DNA from: Mucilaginibacter aquaedulcis
GTDB taxonomy: Bacteria; Bacteroidota; Bacteroidia; Sphingobacteriales; Sphingobacteriaceae
Assembly: GCF_030409325.1 (NCBI RefSeq)
Contig: NZ_JAUFPR010000002.1
Coordinates: 1,984,001 to 2,048,000, forward strand
Direction of reading: 5' to 3'
Length of the DNA stretch: 64,000 bases
The position numbers and the translations under genes are program-made. Under the pieces are notes generated by a model. It did no database searches. It worked only from the letters and a program-made list of their open reading frames with translations, and was not told the DNA's origin. Each line of letters starts with the position of its first letter. Within the stretch, counting starts at the first letter, position 1. Shown in pieces: positions 31,991 to 41,212 of the stretch.

Positions 31991-33487
31991 TTAAATATCA
32001 TGCTCATTAAGTATGTGCATAGAATCTTTCAGGTCGCGGTACAGTTTTTTAAACATCAGGAATAATTTACTGTATCGCTCATGATTTTCACCATTAGGTT
32101 CAATTACCTTTTCGCCGGTAACGTGAGTCAGTTCGGTATAGCTTTCCGGATGCAGCGCCTGCATAGCTAAATAAATAGCGCCCAGTGCCGATGCATCTTC
32201 TGGTTGCAGCACTACCAGTTTTTTACCGGTAATATCGGCCAGTATCTGTGTCCACGTACCCGAACTTACAAAGCCACCGCTGATATTAACCTGCGTAATG
32301 CTGGTTGATGCATCCTCAACCGTTTTAAGTACATCATATAAGGCAAAGCAAACGCCTTCCAGCGCAGCCCTTAAAAAATGTGCCCGTGTATGGGCAGGTT
32401 TAATATTCAGGAACGCTCCGCTGCTTTTGGTATCCCAAAGTGGTGCCCTTTCTCCATATAAATAGGGCAGAAACAGCAAGCCATTGCTCCCGGCGGGTGT
32501 TGTTTCTATGGTGCTAAATAGTTCGTCATAATCGGCAGCGGTAAGCTTTTCTTTTTGCAGAAAATTTTGAAGCAACCAGTTGATGGCTATACCTCCATTA
32601 TTTACAGCACCGCCGCATACAAAGGTGTTTTGGTTAAGCAGGTAATTAAAGGTCATGCCCTCAAAATTATATACCGGTTTGGGGCTGGTAATACGTACAG
32701 CACCACTGGTGCCAATGGTAAGGGCGGCAATGCCGGGACCTGTGGTGTGGCTGCCTAAATTGGCGCAGCAACCATCGCTGGCGCCGATAACAAAATTGGT
32801 CTTTTGAGGGATGCTGAGCAAAGTTGCAGTAACCTCGTTCAGATCATGACGGTAATAGGTGGTATTTTCGGGCCTTGATAATTTATCTCCGGTAATACCA
32901 GCCAAACTGCAGGCCTCTGCGCTCCATTCCAGTTTTAAAATATCAAACAAACCTGTTGCCGAGGCAATGGAATAATCTATCTGGAAGCTATTGAACAGCT
33001 TAAACCAGATAAACTCCTTCACCGATATAAATTTATGCGTCCGGGCAAATAGCTCTGACTTATTGGTTCGCAGCCAGATGAGCTTGCATAATGGCGACAT
33101 GGCATGTATCGGCGTACCCGTAACGCGATAAATATCCTCACCCTGTGCCGAATCGCGTAGCCCTTGGGCAATGTTCTCACTCCGGGCATCGGCCCAGGTT
33201 ATCATGGGCGATAACGGCATCCCAGCTTCATCAACCAGGATAATACTATGCATGGCACTGCTCAGGCTAACAGCTTCGGGCGGGTAACCAATCTTCTCCG
33301 TAATTTGCTGAAGGCATTTTACAAATGCATCCCATATTAATAATGGGTCCTGCTCGCTGTAGCCAGGCTCAGGACTGTTAATAGGATAATGATTTTGAAC
33401 TACGCCTAAGGCGCTTCCTGTTAAAGTAATGGCCACCGCCTTGGTGCTCCCGGTACCGATATCAATGCCTAATATATATGCTTGCAT
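31991..33487 (-). CDS. FGGY-family carbohydrate kinase, gluconokinase-like
   Basis: The protein (498 residues from this start) phosphorylates a sugar or sugar acid with ATP. Both halves of the FGGY fold are present: ILGIDIGTGSTKAVAI (N-terminal phosphate loop), WADARSE near 110, ASDGC near 245, the second ATP motif LTIGTSGAVR and FVCGGAVNNGG, then NISGGFVSSGTWTQILADITG near the C-terminus. The WADARSENIA and PLCKLIWLR stretches resemble gluconokinases of the GntK/XylB type. It is next to, but divergent from, rhaT. The frame extends 16 codons upstream, yet MQAYILGIDIGTGSTK at 33487 is the family start. Confidence 0.85.
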   Translation of the reverse strand: MQAYILGIDIGTGSTKAVAITLTGSALGVVQNHYPINSPEPGYSEQDPLLIWDAFVKCLQQITEKIGYPPEAVSLSSAMHSIILVDEAGMPLSPMITWADARSENIAQGLRDSAQGEDIYRVTGTPIHAMSPLCKLIWLRTNKSELFARTHKFISVKEFIWFKLFNSFQIDYSIASATGLFDILKLEWSAEACSLAGITGDKLSRPENTTYYRHDLNEVTATLLSIPQKTNFVIGASDGCCANLGSHTTGPGIAALTIGTSGAVRITSPKPVYNFEGMTFNYLLNQNTFVCGGAVNNGGIAINWLLQNFLQKEKLTAADYDELFSTIETTPAGSNGLLFLPYLYGERAPLWDTKSSGAFLNIKPAHTRAHFLRAALEGVCFALYDVLKTVEDASTSITQVNISGGFVSSGTWTQILADITGKKLVVLQPEDASALGAIYLAMQALHPESYTELTHVTGEKVIEPNGENHERYSKLFLMFKKLYRDLKDSMHILNEHDI

Positions 33488-33542
33488 GATGGTATATAAT
33501 ATGGCTCCAAAATAAAGATTTAATTTGACAAGCACAGTGTCT

Positions 33543-33773
33543 ACTCACTCTGACATCGCTGCGCTCGTCGTCCCTTTCTCCGGCTTCGCCGCAAAGAGGG
33601 AAGGGAGAACCTCACCAACCCTCACCGAAGCGGAGGGCTTTAAAAATGTTTTAGGTTTCTTCCTTTGGCGAGATTTAGAAGGATTATTGTTTTGTTCTTC
33701 GCAACACATATTTTTAATCCTCCTCTTTGCGAAGCAGAGAGGGGTGCCGCGCGAAGCGCAGACGGGGTGAGTC
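33543..33773. repeat. Dispersed repeat family A, copy 4, in a divergent promoter region
   Basis: Left end ACTCACTCTGACATCGCTGC, right end GCGAAGCGCAGACGGGGTGA then GTC. Inner blocks CTCCGGCTTCGCCGCAAAGA and CCTCTTTGCGAAGCAGAGAG pair. The element occupies most of the gap between the divergent kinase and rhaT genes (33488-33854). Several ORF-length open frames inside it are not considered genes. Confidence 0.7.
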
Positions 33774-33854
33774 GCCTCAATTTCATGACAGTACATGACA
33801 GTTCAGGTATTTTAATTCTATAGATTAGCTTCACCAATTTAAACCAATTAACGT

Positions 33855-34934
33855 ATGCAGGTAATTTTAGGAGTACTCTTCCATTTCATTGGCGGTTTTG
33901 CCTCGGGGAGTTTTTACATTCCCTACAAAAAAATTAAAGGCTGGGCCTGGGAGAGCTACTGGATTGTTGGCGGCATTTTTTCATGGTTCATTGTACCGCC
34001 GCTCGCAGCATGGTTAACCATCCCTGGCTTTGCTGATATTATAAGCCATACAGACACAGCCACCCTCGGTTGGACATACGTAATGGGCCTACTTTGGGGT
34101 GTCGGAGGCCTCACCTACGGCCTGGGTGTAAGATATCTGGGTGTATCTCTCGGCAGTACAATCATACTGGGTTTGTGCTCTGTTTTTGGTTCGCTTATCC
34201 CATCTGTTTATTACGATATTTTCCCTACAGTGGGTAAGGATACCATCAGCATTATGCTGCATAACCAGTGGGGACAATTTGTACTATTGGGCGTATTGCT
34301 TTGCGTGGCCGGTATAGTGATATGCGGTAAAGCGGGCATGATGAAGGAAAAAGAACTTTCGGCAGACAAAACCATAGCCCAGGAAAACAAGGATTACAAA
34401 TTTGGACTGGGCATCCTCGTAGCCGTGATATCGGGTATATTAAGTGCCTGTTTTAATTTCGGTATAGAAGCCGGTAAATCAATGGCCGATACTGCTAACC
34501 ATATTTGGCAGGCAAGCCATCCGGGGCAGGGCAATTTCCTGTACCAAAACAATGTAACCTATGTTATTATACTTTGGGGCGGCCTCACCACCAACTTTAT
34601 ATGGTGCATGGTGCTAAATGCACGCAACAAAACGTTTAGTAATTATACCGACAAAAAAACGCCCTTGCTTAAAAACTATCTGTTTGCAGCATTGGCGGGT
34701 ACTACCTGGTTCTTACAGTTCTTTTTTTACGGTATGGGCGAAAGTAAAATGGGCAACGGGGCAAGCTCCTGGATACTGCACATGGCCTTTATTATTCTGA
34801 TAGCTAACACATGGGGTTTAGTGTTAAAAGAATGGAAAGGTGTAAGCAAAAAAACCTTGGCCACCATAATAGCCGGCATCGCGGTAATTACCCTTTCGGT
34901 ACTGGTGGTAGGATATGGAAACTCACTTAAATAG
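33855..34934 (+). CDS. rhaT: L-rhamnose/proton symporter
   Basis: A 359-residue inner-membrane protein with ten membrane segments. The N-terminal GVLFHFIGGFASGSFYIPYKKIKGWAWESYW is strongly characteristic of RhaT; MGLLWGVGGLTYGLGVRYLGVSLG and GIEAGKSMAD also fit. It imports L-rhamnose with protons. E. coli RhaT has 344 residues. It heads a plus-strand cluster with the aldolase-dehydrogenase (49 bases on), the isomerase and a kinase, which together make a complete rhamnose route. No regulator gene is adjacent. Confidence 0.95.
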   Translation: MQVILGVLFHFIGGFASGSFYIPYKKIKGWAWESYWIVGGIFSWFIVPPLAAWLTIPGFADIISHTDTATLGWTYVMGLLWGVGGLTYGLGVRYLGVSLGSTIILGLCSVFGSLIPSVYYDIFPTVGKDTISIMLHNQWGQFVLLGVLLCVAGIVICGKAGMMKEKELSADKTIAQENKDYKFGLGILVAVISGILSACFNFGIEAGKSMADTANHIWQASHPGQGNFLYQNNVTYVIILWGGLTTNFIWCMVLNARNKTFSNYTDKKTPLLKNYLFAALAGTTWFLQFFFYGMGESKMGNGASSWILHMAFIILIANTWGLVLKEWKGVSKKTLATIIAGIAVITLSVLVVGYGNSLK

Positions 34935-34983
34935 ATCAATAAAATAATTCAATCAATAACTCAGTAATTCAACATTAAAATAT

Positions 34984-37104
34984 ATGTCTGTCAAAACAAC
35001 ATCATTTAAACATGTAAGCTACCTGTGGGACGATGCCAAAGCAGCCGAACTTGCAGGCGACGAAGTAGCCCTGTTAATATACCGTTCAAACCTGTTGGGT
35101 GCCGATTTAAGGCTTACCAACTATGGCGGGGGCAATACATCATGTAAGGTAATATCCAAAGACCCGCTTACAGGCAGCGAGGTTGAGGTTATGTGGATCA
35201 AGGGCTCCGGAGGTGATATTGGCACCCTTAAAAAAAGCGGACTGGCTGCACTTTATGTTGACAGACTGCGCAGTTTAAAGAACGTATACCGCGGCGTGGA
35301 GCATGAAGACGAAATGGTTGAATTGTTTAACCATTGTATTTATGACCTGGCCTCAAAAGCGCCATCAATAGATACTCCATTGCACGGCTTTTTGCCATTT
35401 AAACATATCGATCACCTGCACCCTGATGCTGCTATTGCTATTGCTGCCGCTAAGGATGGTAAAAAAATCACCCAAGAACTCTTTAACGGAACCATTGGCT
35501 GGGTTGAATGGAAAAAACCGGGTTTTGAACTGGGCCTTCAACTAAAGCAATGCCTTGATGAAAACCCAGGCATTCGTGGTATTATGTTAGGCTCGCACGG
35601 GTTATTTACCTGGGGCGATACTGCTTACGAAAGCTATATGAACACGCTTGAAGTTATTGAGCGTTGTGCCGAATACCTGGAAGAAAACTACGGCAAAAAA
35701 GGCCCTGTTTTCGGCGGTCAGAAAGTTCAAAGTTTAGATGAGGCCGGTCGTAAAAAACAGGCTGCTGCCATTGCCCCTGTTCTGCGTGGCTTTTGCTCAA
35801 GCGAAAGACACATGGTTGGTCATTTTACTGATGATGCCCGTGTATTGGAGTTCATCAACTCCAATGACCTTGACCGTTTGGCACCTTTGGGTACCAGCTG
35901 CCCTGACCACTTTTTGCGCACTAAGATCAGTCCACTGGTACTTGATTTGCAACCGAGTGAGGACCTGAGCGATGTGAAAGCTTTGCAGGATCGTCTTGCC
36001 CCTGCCTTTGCTGCTTACCGCCAAATGTATACTGATTATTACAATACCTGCAAACATGATAACAGCCCGGCCATACGCGATACCAACCCGGTAATCATTT
36101 TGTATCCGGGTGTGGGCTTGTTCTCCTTTTCAAAAGACAAACAAACCGCACGCGTTGCAGCCGAGTTTTATACCAACGCCATCAATGTAATGAAAGGCTC
36201 AGAGGCTATATCTGAGTATACATCGTTGCCTCGCCAGGAAGCTTTTGATATCGAGTATTGGCTACTGGAAGAAGCTAAACTTCAGCGTATGCCTAAACCG
36301 AAAGCTTTATCGGGCAAAATTGCTTTAATCACCGGCAGCGCGGGTGGTATAGGTAAAGCCATCGCCAAAAAGTTTGTTGACGAAGGAGCCGTAGTGATCC
36401 TTAACGATATGAATGCCGAGCGTCTGGAAAGTGCCGGCGAGGAATTTAAAGCTCAATACGGTAAAGACGCCTACACTACCGCTCTGCTTGATGTTACCAA
36501 CAGCGACCAGATTAACAGCGCGCTGGAAATAGCCGCTTTAGCATTTGGTGGTGTTGATATCGTCATCAACAACGCGGGCCTTTCTATATCCAAATCAATT
36601 GCCGACCATACCGAAAAGGACTGGGACTTGCTGTATGATGTATTGGTTAAGGGCCAGTTCTTTATTACACAGGCAGCCGTTGCAGTTATGAAAAAACAAG
36701 CTATCGGTGGCGATGTTATCAATATAGTAAGCAAGAACGCTTTGGTAAGCGGGCCAAACAACGCGGGCTACGGATCGGCAAAAGCTGCACAACTGCACCT
36801 GAGCCGCCTAAACGCTGCTGAATTAGGTGTCGACCATATTCGCGTAAACGTGGTAAACCCTGATGCAGTGATTAGCGATAGCAATATTTGGGCCGGCGGA
36901 TGGGCCGAAGGTCGCGCTAAAGCTTATGGCATTACAGTGGCAGAATTGCCTGCATACTATGCCAAACGTACTTTACTGAACGAGATCATTTTACCTGCGG
37001 ATATCGCTAATGCATGCTTCGCCTTAACTGGCGGCCTGCTCAACAAATCAACCGGTAACGTGCTGAATGTTGATGGCGGTGTCGCGATGGCGTTTGTAAG
37101 ATAA
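34984..37104 (+). CDS. rhaEW: Bifunctional L-rhamnulose-1-phosphate aldolase / lactaldehyde dehydrogenase
   Basis: A 706-residue natural fusion. Residues 1-~430 are a class II aldolase: DTPLHGFLPFKHIDHLHPDAA gives two metal-binding His, and GSHGLFTWGDTAYE a third. Residues ~445-706 are a short-chain dehydrogenase: ALITGSAGGIGKAIA (NAD loop), NNAGLS, and YGSAK (Tyr-x-x-x-Lys). The aldolase splits rhamnulose-1-phosphate to DHAP and L-lactaldehyde; the SDR half oxidises the lactaldehyde to lactate, as shown for RhaEW-type enzymes in other bacteria. The gene is separated from the downstream isomerase by a 277-base gap holding repeats, so there may be two transcripts. Confidence 0.93.
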   Translation: MSVKTTSFKHVSYLWDDAKAAELAGDEVALLIYRSNLLGADLRLTNYGGGNTSCKVISKDPLTGSEVEVMWIKGSGGDIGTLKKSGLAALYVDRLRSLKNVYRGVEHEDEMVELFNHCIYDLASKAPSIDTPLHGFLPFKHIDHLHPDAAIAIAAAKDGKKITQELFNGTIGWVEWKKPGFELGLQLKQCLDENPGIRGIMLGSHGLFTWGDTAYESYMNTLEVIERCAEYLEENYGKKGPVFGGQKVQSLDEAGRKKQAAAIAPVLRGFCSSERHMVGHFTDDARVLEFINSNDLDRLAPLGTSCPDHFLRTKISPLVLDLQPSEDLSDVKALQDRLAPAFAAYRQMYTDYYNTCKHDNSPAIRDTNPVIILYPGVGLFSFSKDKQTARVAAEFYTNAINVMKGSEAISEYTSLPRQEAFDIEYWLLEEAKLQRMPKPKALSGKIALITGSAGGIGKAIAKKFVDEGAVVILNDMNAERLESAGEEFKAQYGKDAYTTALLDVTNSDQINSALEIAALAFGGVDIVINNAGLSISKSIADHTEKDWDLLYDVLVKGQFFITQAAVAVMKKQAIGGDVINIVSKNALVSGPNNAGYGSAKAAQLHLSRLNAAELGVDHIRVNVVNPDAVISDSNIWAGGWAEGRAKAYGITVAELPAYYAKRTLLNEIILPADIANACFALTGGLLNKSTGNVLNVDGGVAMAFVR

Positions 37105-37194
37105 TCCGTTTGAGGGAACTTTTGGACTTGGGGATTTTTGGACTTTGGGACAAAGGACTTTAAGACAAAGGATCAAAGACCCACTTTGTCATTG

Positions 37195-37279
37195 TGAGCG
37201 AAACGTGGCAATCGCGAACTATATATGTTGAGACTGCAAAGTTTGCGATTGCTTCGTTGTTCCTCCTCGCAATGACAAA
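37195..37279. repeat. Dispersed inverted repeat, family B copy
   Basis: Left TTTGTCATTGTGAGCGAAAC then GTGGCAATCGC; right GCGATTGCTTCGTTGTTCCT then CCTCGCAATGACAAA: inverted ends. Just before it, 37115-37180 repeats GGACTTTTGGACTT / GGACTTTGGGAC units in a degenerate tandem. Nothing else is visible in 37105-37381 apart from a CCCTCTCCCTCAGGGGAGGG block near 37335. Confidence 0.65.
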
Positions 37280-37381
37280 TTTTGAACTATATTAAGAAAG
37301 AATAAAAAGAAAGAGTTAAACTGTCCTTTTTAAGCCCTCTCCCTCAGGGGAGGGTTTGGGTGGGGCCTAACCATACTAACC

Positions 37382-38656
37382 ATGCAATTAGAGAAGAGCA
37401 TTATTGATGAGGCTAACCATAAACTTCAAACCGCGCACCAGCGCAAGTTTGATTTTATTGCTGCCGATATAAAAGGTTTGGATACCATTATTCAAAAAAT
37501 ATCCGATTTTAATATTGCCATACCCAGCTGGGCCTTAGGCACCGGGGGTACACGTTTTGGCCGCTTTAGCGGCGGTGGCGAACCACGCAGCCTTGAAGAA
37601 AAAATTGAGGATGTGGGTCTGATTCATGCTTTAAACAGAAGCAGTAACTCTATTTCGCTGCACATTCCCTGGGATATTCCTGAAAACGCTTCGGCTATTA
37701 AAGCGCTGGCAGCACAGCATGGTTTGCATTTTGATGCCGTTAACTCTAACACTTTCCAGGATCAGCCTGGTCAGCAGCATAGCTACAAACATGGTTCATT
37801 ACACCATGTAGATAAAGCTGTGCGCAGGCAAGCGGTTGAACACAACATTGAGGTGATTAATTACGGTGTGGAACTCAACTCAAAAGCCTTATCTGTTTGG
37901 CTTTCCGACGGATCAAACTTCCCCGGTCAGCTTAACATGCGCGGCGCGTTTGAGCGTACGCTGGAGAGCTTACAGGAAATTTACGATGCCCTGCCTGCAG
38001 ACTGGAAGGTATGGATCGAGTATAAACCTTATGAGCCAAACTTCTACTCTACCACCATAGGCGATTGGGGCCAATCATACCTGTTAGCATCCAAATTAGG
38101 TAATAAGGCACAAACCCTGGTTGATCTGGGTCACCATTTACAAGGTGCCAACATCGAGCAGATTGTTTCTTTATTATTGATGGAAGGTAAACTTGCCGGT
38201 TTCCACTTTAACGATTCAAAATACGGTGATGACGATCTTACCGTTGGCAGCATCAACCCATACCAGTTATTCCTGATATTTAACGAACTGGTTGAAGGCA
38301 TGGATGCCCGTGGCCTTAACCATGCTACCGGCATAGGCTGGATGATTGATGCATCGCACAACGTCAAAGACCCTGTTGAAGATCTGATACAATCGGTAGA
38401 AGCCATTAAAATAGCTTACGCGCAGGCATTATTGGTTGATCAGCCTGCTTTGGTACAGGCACAGCAAAACAATGATGTGGTGCTGGCACAGGAAATTTTA
38501 CAGGAAGCTTACCGCACAGATGTTCGCCCGTTGCTGGCCGAGGCCCGTTTAAGAAATGGCGGTGCATTAGACCCATTGGCAGTATACAGGCAACAAGCCA
38601 TACGCCAACAATTGATTGATGAACGTGGAGCGCTGGCAGTATCAACCGGCTTATAA
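37382..38656 (+). CDS. rhaI: L-rhamnose isomerase, RhaI (TIM-barrel) type
   Basis: A 424-residue cytosolic aldose-ketose isomerase turning L-rhamnose to L-rhamnulose. It has the TIM-barrel isomerase pattern: IAIPSWALGTGGTRFGRF near 40-57, SISLHIPWDIPEN near 95, WIEYKPYEPNFYSTTIGDWGQS near 217-238, LVDLGHHLQGANIEQI near 253-268 and FHFNDSKYGDDDL near 283-295, which supply the acidic and His metal ligands. This is the Pseudomonas/Rhizobium-like RhaI class rather than E. coli RhaA. It is 3 bases upstream of the kinase gene. Confidence 0.92.
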   Translation: MQLEKSIIDEANHKLQTAHQRKFDFIAADIKGLDTIIQKISDFNIAIPSWALGTGGTRFGRFSGGGEPRSLEEKIEDVGLIHALNRSSNSISLHIPWDIPENASAIKALAAQHGLHFDAVNSNTFQDQPGQQHSYKHGSLHHVDKAVRRQAVEHNIEVINYGVELNSKALSVWLSDGSNFPGQLNMRGAFERTLESLQEIYDALPADWKVWIEYKPYEPNFYSTTIGDWGQSYLLASKLGNKAQTLVDLGHHLQGANIEQIVSLLLMEGKLAGFHFNDSKYGDDDLTVGSINPYQLFLIFNELVEGMDARGLNHATGIGWMIDASHNVKDPVEDLIQSVEAIKIAYAQALLVDQPALVQAQQNNDVVLAQEILQEAYRTDVRPLLAEARLRNGGALDPLAVYRQQAIRQQLIDERGALAVSTGL

Positions 38657-38659
38657 ACT

Positions 38660-40048
38660 ATGGAGCAAATACCTGTTATAGCTATTTTTGATGTGGGTAA
38701 AACCAACAAGAAGTTGTTTCTTTTTGATGAGAACTACAAAATAGTTTTCGAACGGACAGCACGCTTTACAGAAACCCATGACGAGGACGGCGACCCTTGT
38801 GAAAACCTCGACAGCCTCCGGCTGTCGGTGTTTGATTCGCTGAGGGAAATATTTAAACATAAAGAGTTTAACCTTAAAGCGGTTAACTTTTCAACCTATG
38901 GTGCCAGCTTTGTTTATGTTGACGAGGAGGGCAGGCCGCTAACACCATTGTATAATTACCTTAAACCATATCCACCTGAGTTAGGCAAGCAGTTTTATGA
39001 AACCTACGGCGACGAAGCCCGGTTTGCGCATGAAACTGCCTCGCCCACTTTGGGCAACCTTAACTCGGGGCTGCAGCTTTACCGGCTAAAACACCAGCAG
39101 CCCAAGGTGTTCAAAAAAATAAAATACGCGCTTCATTTGCCGCAGTACATGAGCTACCTGCTTACCGGCCAAATGGTAACCGACCTAACCAGTATAGGCT
39201 GCCATACAGCACTGTGGAATTTTAACCGTAACACTTATCATGACTGGCTAACCCAGGAGGGTATACTGCCTAAAATGGCACCACTGAAAGCCGCAGATAG
39301 TGTGCTGCCTTCGGTGTTTCCTGGGAGTACTTATAGTGTTGGTATTGGTCTGCATGATAGTTCGGCGGCGCTTATACCCTATTTGGTGAGTTTCAATATG
39401 CCCTTTGTGCTGATATCAACAGGTACATGGTCAATCAGCCTGAACCCATTTAATCAAAACCCGCTTACTGAAGAGGAGTTGAAAAATGATTGCCTGAACT
39501 ATTTGCAGTATAAAGGCAACACGGTTAAGGCATCGAGGTTATTTACAGGGTATGAATATGAGCAGCAGATAAAACGTATTGGCGCCCATTTTAACCAGGA
39601 CCCGATCAGGTATCGTATCATTAATTTTGATCCGGCTATAGCAGCCAGATTACAGGCGCAAACAACGTTTCAACCCAAACAGCAGGAAGGATCTCTACAG
39701 CAATCTGTTTTTGAACAACGTAACCTGGCCGACTTCGCTACCGATACCGAAGCATACCATCAATTGATGATAGATATTGTACAGCAACAAGTGATATCAA
39801 CAGGATATGTACTGCGGGGCTGTAAGATACAACGCATATTTGTTGATGGCGGATTCAGCAAAAACACCGTATTTATGCACCTGCTGGCTTTCGCATTCCC
39901 TTACCTGGAGGTGTATGCCGCTTCAATGGCCCAGGCTACAGCCGTAGGTACGGCCCTTGCTATTCACCAAGCCTGGAATACCAAAACTCTGCCTCATGAT
40001 CTTATAGAGCTCAAATATTATTCAGGGGTACAGAATGAGGTGGTGTGA
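38660..40048 (+). CDS. FGGY-family sugar kinase, probable L-rhamnulokinase
   Basis: A 462-residue kinase. The N-terminal phosphate loop is atypical: AIFDVGKTNKKLFLFDE replaces the usual DxGTxS; other FGGY landmarks are ISTGTWSISLNPF near 253-265, FVDGGFSKNTVFMHLLAF near 393-410 and AMAQATAVGTALA near the C-terminus. It lies 3 bases after rhaI, so the substrate is most likely L-rhamnulose (product rhamnulose-1-phosphate, the substrate of the fused aldolase upstream). It differs from classical RhaB in sequence, hence no symbol. The assignment rests on context. Confidence 0.85.
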   Translation: MEQIPVIAIFDVGKTNKKLFLFDENYKIVFERTARFTETHDEDGDPCENLDSLRLSVFDSLREIFKHKEFNLKAVNFSTYGASFVYVDEEGRPLTPLYNYLKPYPPELGKQFYETYGDEARFAHETASPTLGNLNSGLQLYRLKHQQPKVFKKIKYALHLPQYMSYLLTGQMVTDLTSIGCHTALWNFNRNTYHDWLTQEGILPKMAPLKAADSVLPSVFPGSTYSVGIGLHDSSAALIPYLVSFNMPFVLISTGTWSISLNPFNQNPLTEEELKNDCLNYLQYKGNTVKASRLFTGYEYEQQIKRIGAHFNQDPIRYRIINFDPAIAARLQAQTTFQPKQQEGSLQQSVFEQRNLADFATDTEAYHQLMIDIVQQQVISTGYVLRGCKIQRIFVDGGFSKNTVFMHLLAFAFPYLEVYAASMAQATAVGTALAIHQAWNTKTLPHDLIELKYYSGVQNEVV

Positions 40049-40162
40049 ATAGAATATACGGATAATGTTATGAATAACCTGAACCCTATTGGGTTATTCG
40101 AATTTTATTATGAGCAAAAGCAAGATTAGAATTTATGACTCGTTGTAGCCGAATAGCGGGCC

Positions 40163-40236
40163 TGTCATCCTGAGCTTGTCGAAGGATCGTGCGTAGAGGC
40201 CTTTGCCCACCATGCTTCGACAAGCTCAGCATGACA
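40163..40236. repeat. Dispersed inverted repeat, family D copy 3
   Basis: Ends TGTCATCCTGAGCTTGTCGA and TCGACAAGCTCAGCATGACA are inverted with one mismatch. The central AGAGGCCTTTGCCCACCATG is shared with the copy at 17305-17374 (opposite orientation). It lies between convergent genes. Confidence 0.7.
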
Positions 40237-40248
40237 CCTTGATCTTGT

Positions 40249-41111
40249 TTATAAATCCGTTGCCTTTACCAACTCCACCACCTGCTCAATAAGCCCTGCA
40301 TCTTTAATTATACGTTCATGGCCAACACTTTCATATTCCTGTGTTTGTATTGCGGGCTCGGCGTTTAAAAACTCCTGCAAGTAAGTATAAGGCGCTATTT
40401 TATCTTCGCGATCATAAGCCAGCCAGTGTTTTATATCGTCATGAGCAACGTACAGATCATAAAGATTAAAATCGGATGCATGCACTTCAAACAACGTTTC
40501 AAAATCTTTAAAGAAACTATCCTGCGCGGCCTGCGATGCACCGGCGGAGGTCATGGTGGCAATAAAGTTTTCCTTTAACCTTACCAGCGGAGCTATGCTT
40601 ATTTGCAAGGAGGGTTTAACTCCTGTTTCGTTAATAGCCATAATATTGGCCATAGCACCCAATGAATGCCCTATCAATACATCAGGGGTGCCATGGGTAT
40701 TGATAACAGCTTGCGCGGCTTTGGTAAAAAGCAGCAGGTTTGATAATTCGCTTTCAGAGCTGCCATTACCCGGCGCATCAAATGCGATAATCTGCATATC
40801 GTCAATCGTTCTCAAGGTTGTGATCAGATCGGCAAAGTCGGCTGCCTTAGAGCCCCAGCCGTGGGTGATCATCACTTTACGCTTGCCTCCGCCCCATTTA
40901 AAACCATTAAATTTTAATACTGAACGGCTAAATGCGGATCATCAACTTCCAGGGTAAAAGGCGTGGCCTCATCCAGCAATTGCTGCTGTTGCAACCTTAG
41001 CGGAAATTTTGGTGAGTAGCAGATCAGTTGCCAAAGCAAACCTGTTATATCCGCATTACCGGTAGCTTCCGATTCTTTTACACGGTTAAACAATTCTTTT
41101 AATTTCTTCAT
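40249..41111 (-). pseudogene. Alpha/beta hydrolase split by a frameshift
   Basis: Two frames together make one typical ~290-residue hydrolase. The 5' frame (41111-40914) encodes a 65-residue N-terminus (MKKLKELFNRVKES...LLDEATPFTLEVDDPHLAVQY) and stops at TAA. The second frame continues as KFNGFKWGGGKRKVMITHGW, the oxyanion region that normally follows, then DAPGNGSS, GHSLGAMAN (nucleophile Ser) and GHERIIKD (catalytic His). Adding one base around 40920 (TATTAAAA to TATTTAAAA) restores VQYLKFNGF, so a single T appears to have been lost. The remaining GTG-started frame (40249-40875) lacks the N-terminus. A sequencing error is possible. The gene is monocistronic between rhamnose genes and the ThuA gene. 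Confidence 0.75.
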
Positions 41112-41212
41112 AGATGAGCCGTAATTACCAAAGGTAAAAGTGTAGCTAATACATGCTCACCAATGGCACTAATTTTTGAAAAAAATGACAGCACGAAGAA
41201 AAAGCCGAAACC

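Noticed and set aside
33525..33837. Several open frames of 65-83 codons on both strands
   Set aside because: They lie inside the family A palindromic repeat and are mirror images of each other; similar false frames occur at 29137-29358 and 6403-6588.
37382..38656. Xylose isomerase or RhaA assignment
   Set aside because: The TIM-barrel pattern and the neighbours (rhaT, RhaEW) fit RhaI; length and motifs do not fit E. coli RhaA or XylA.
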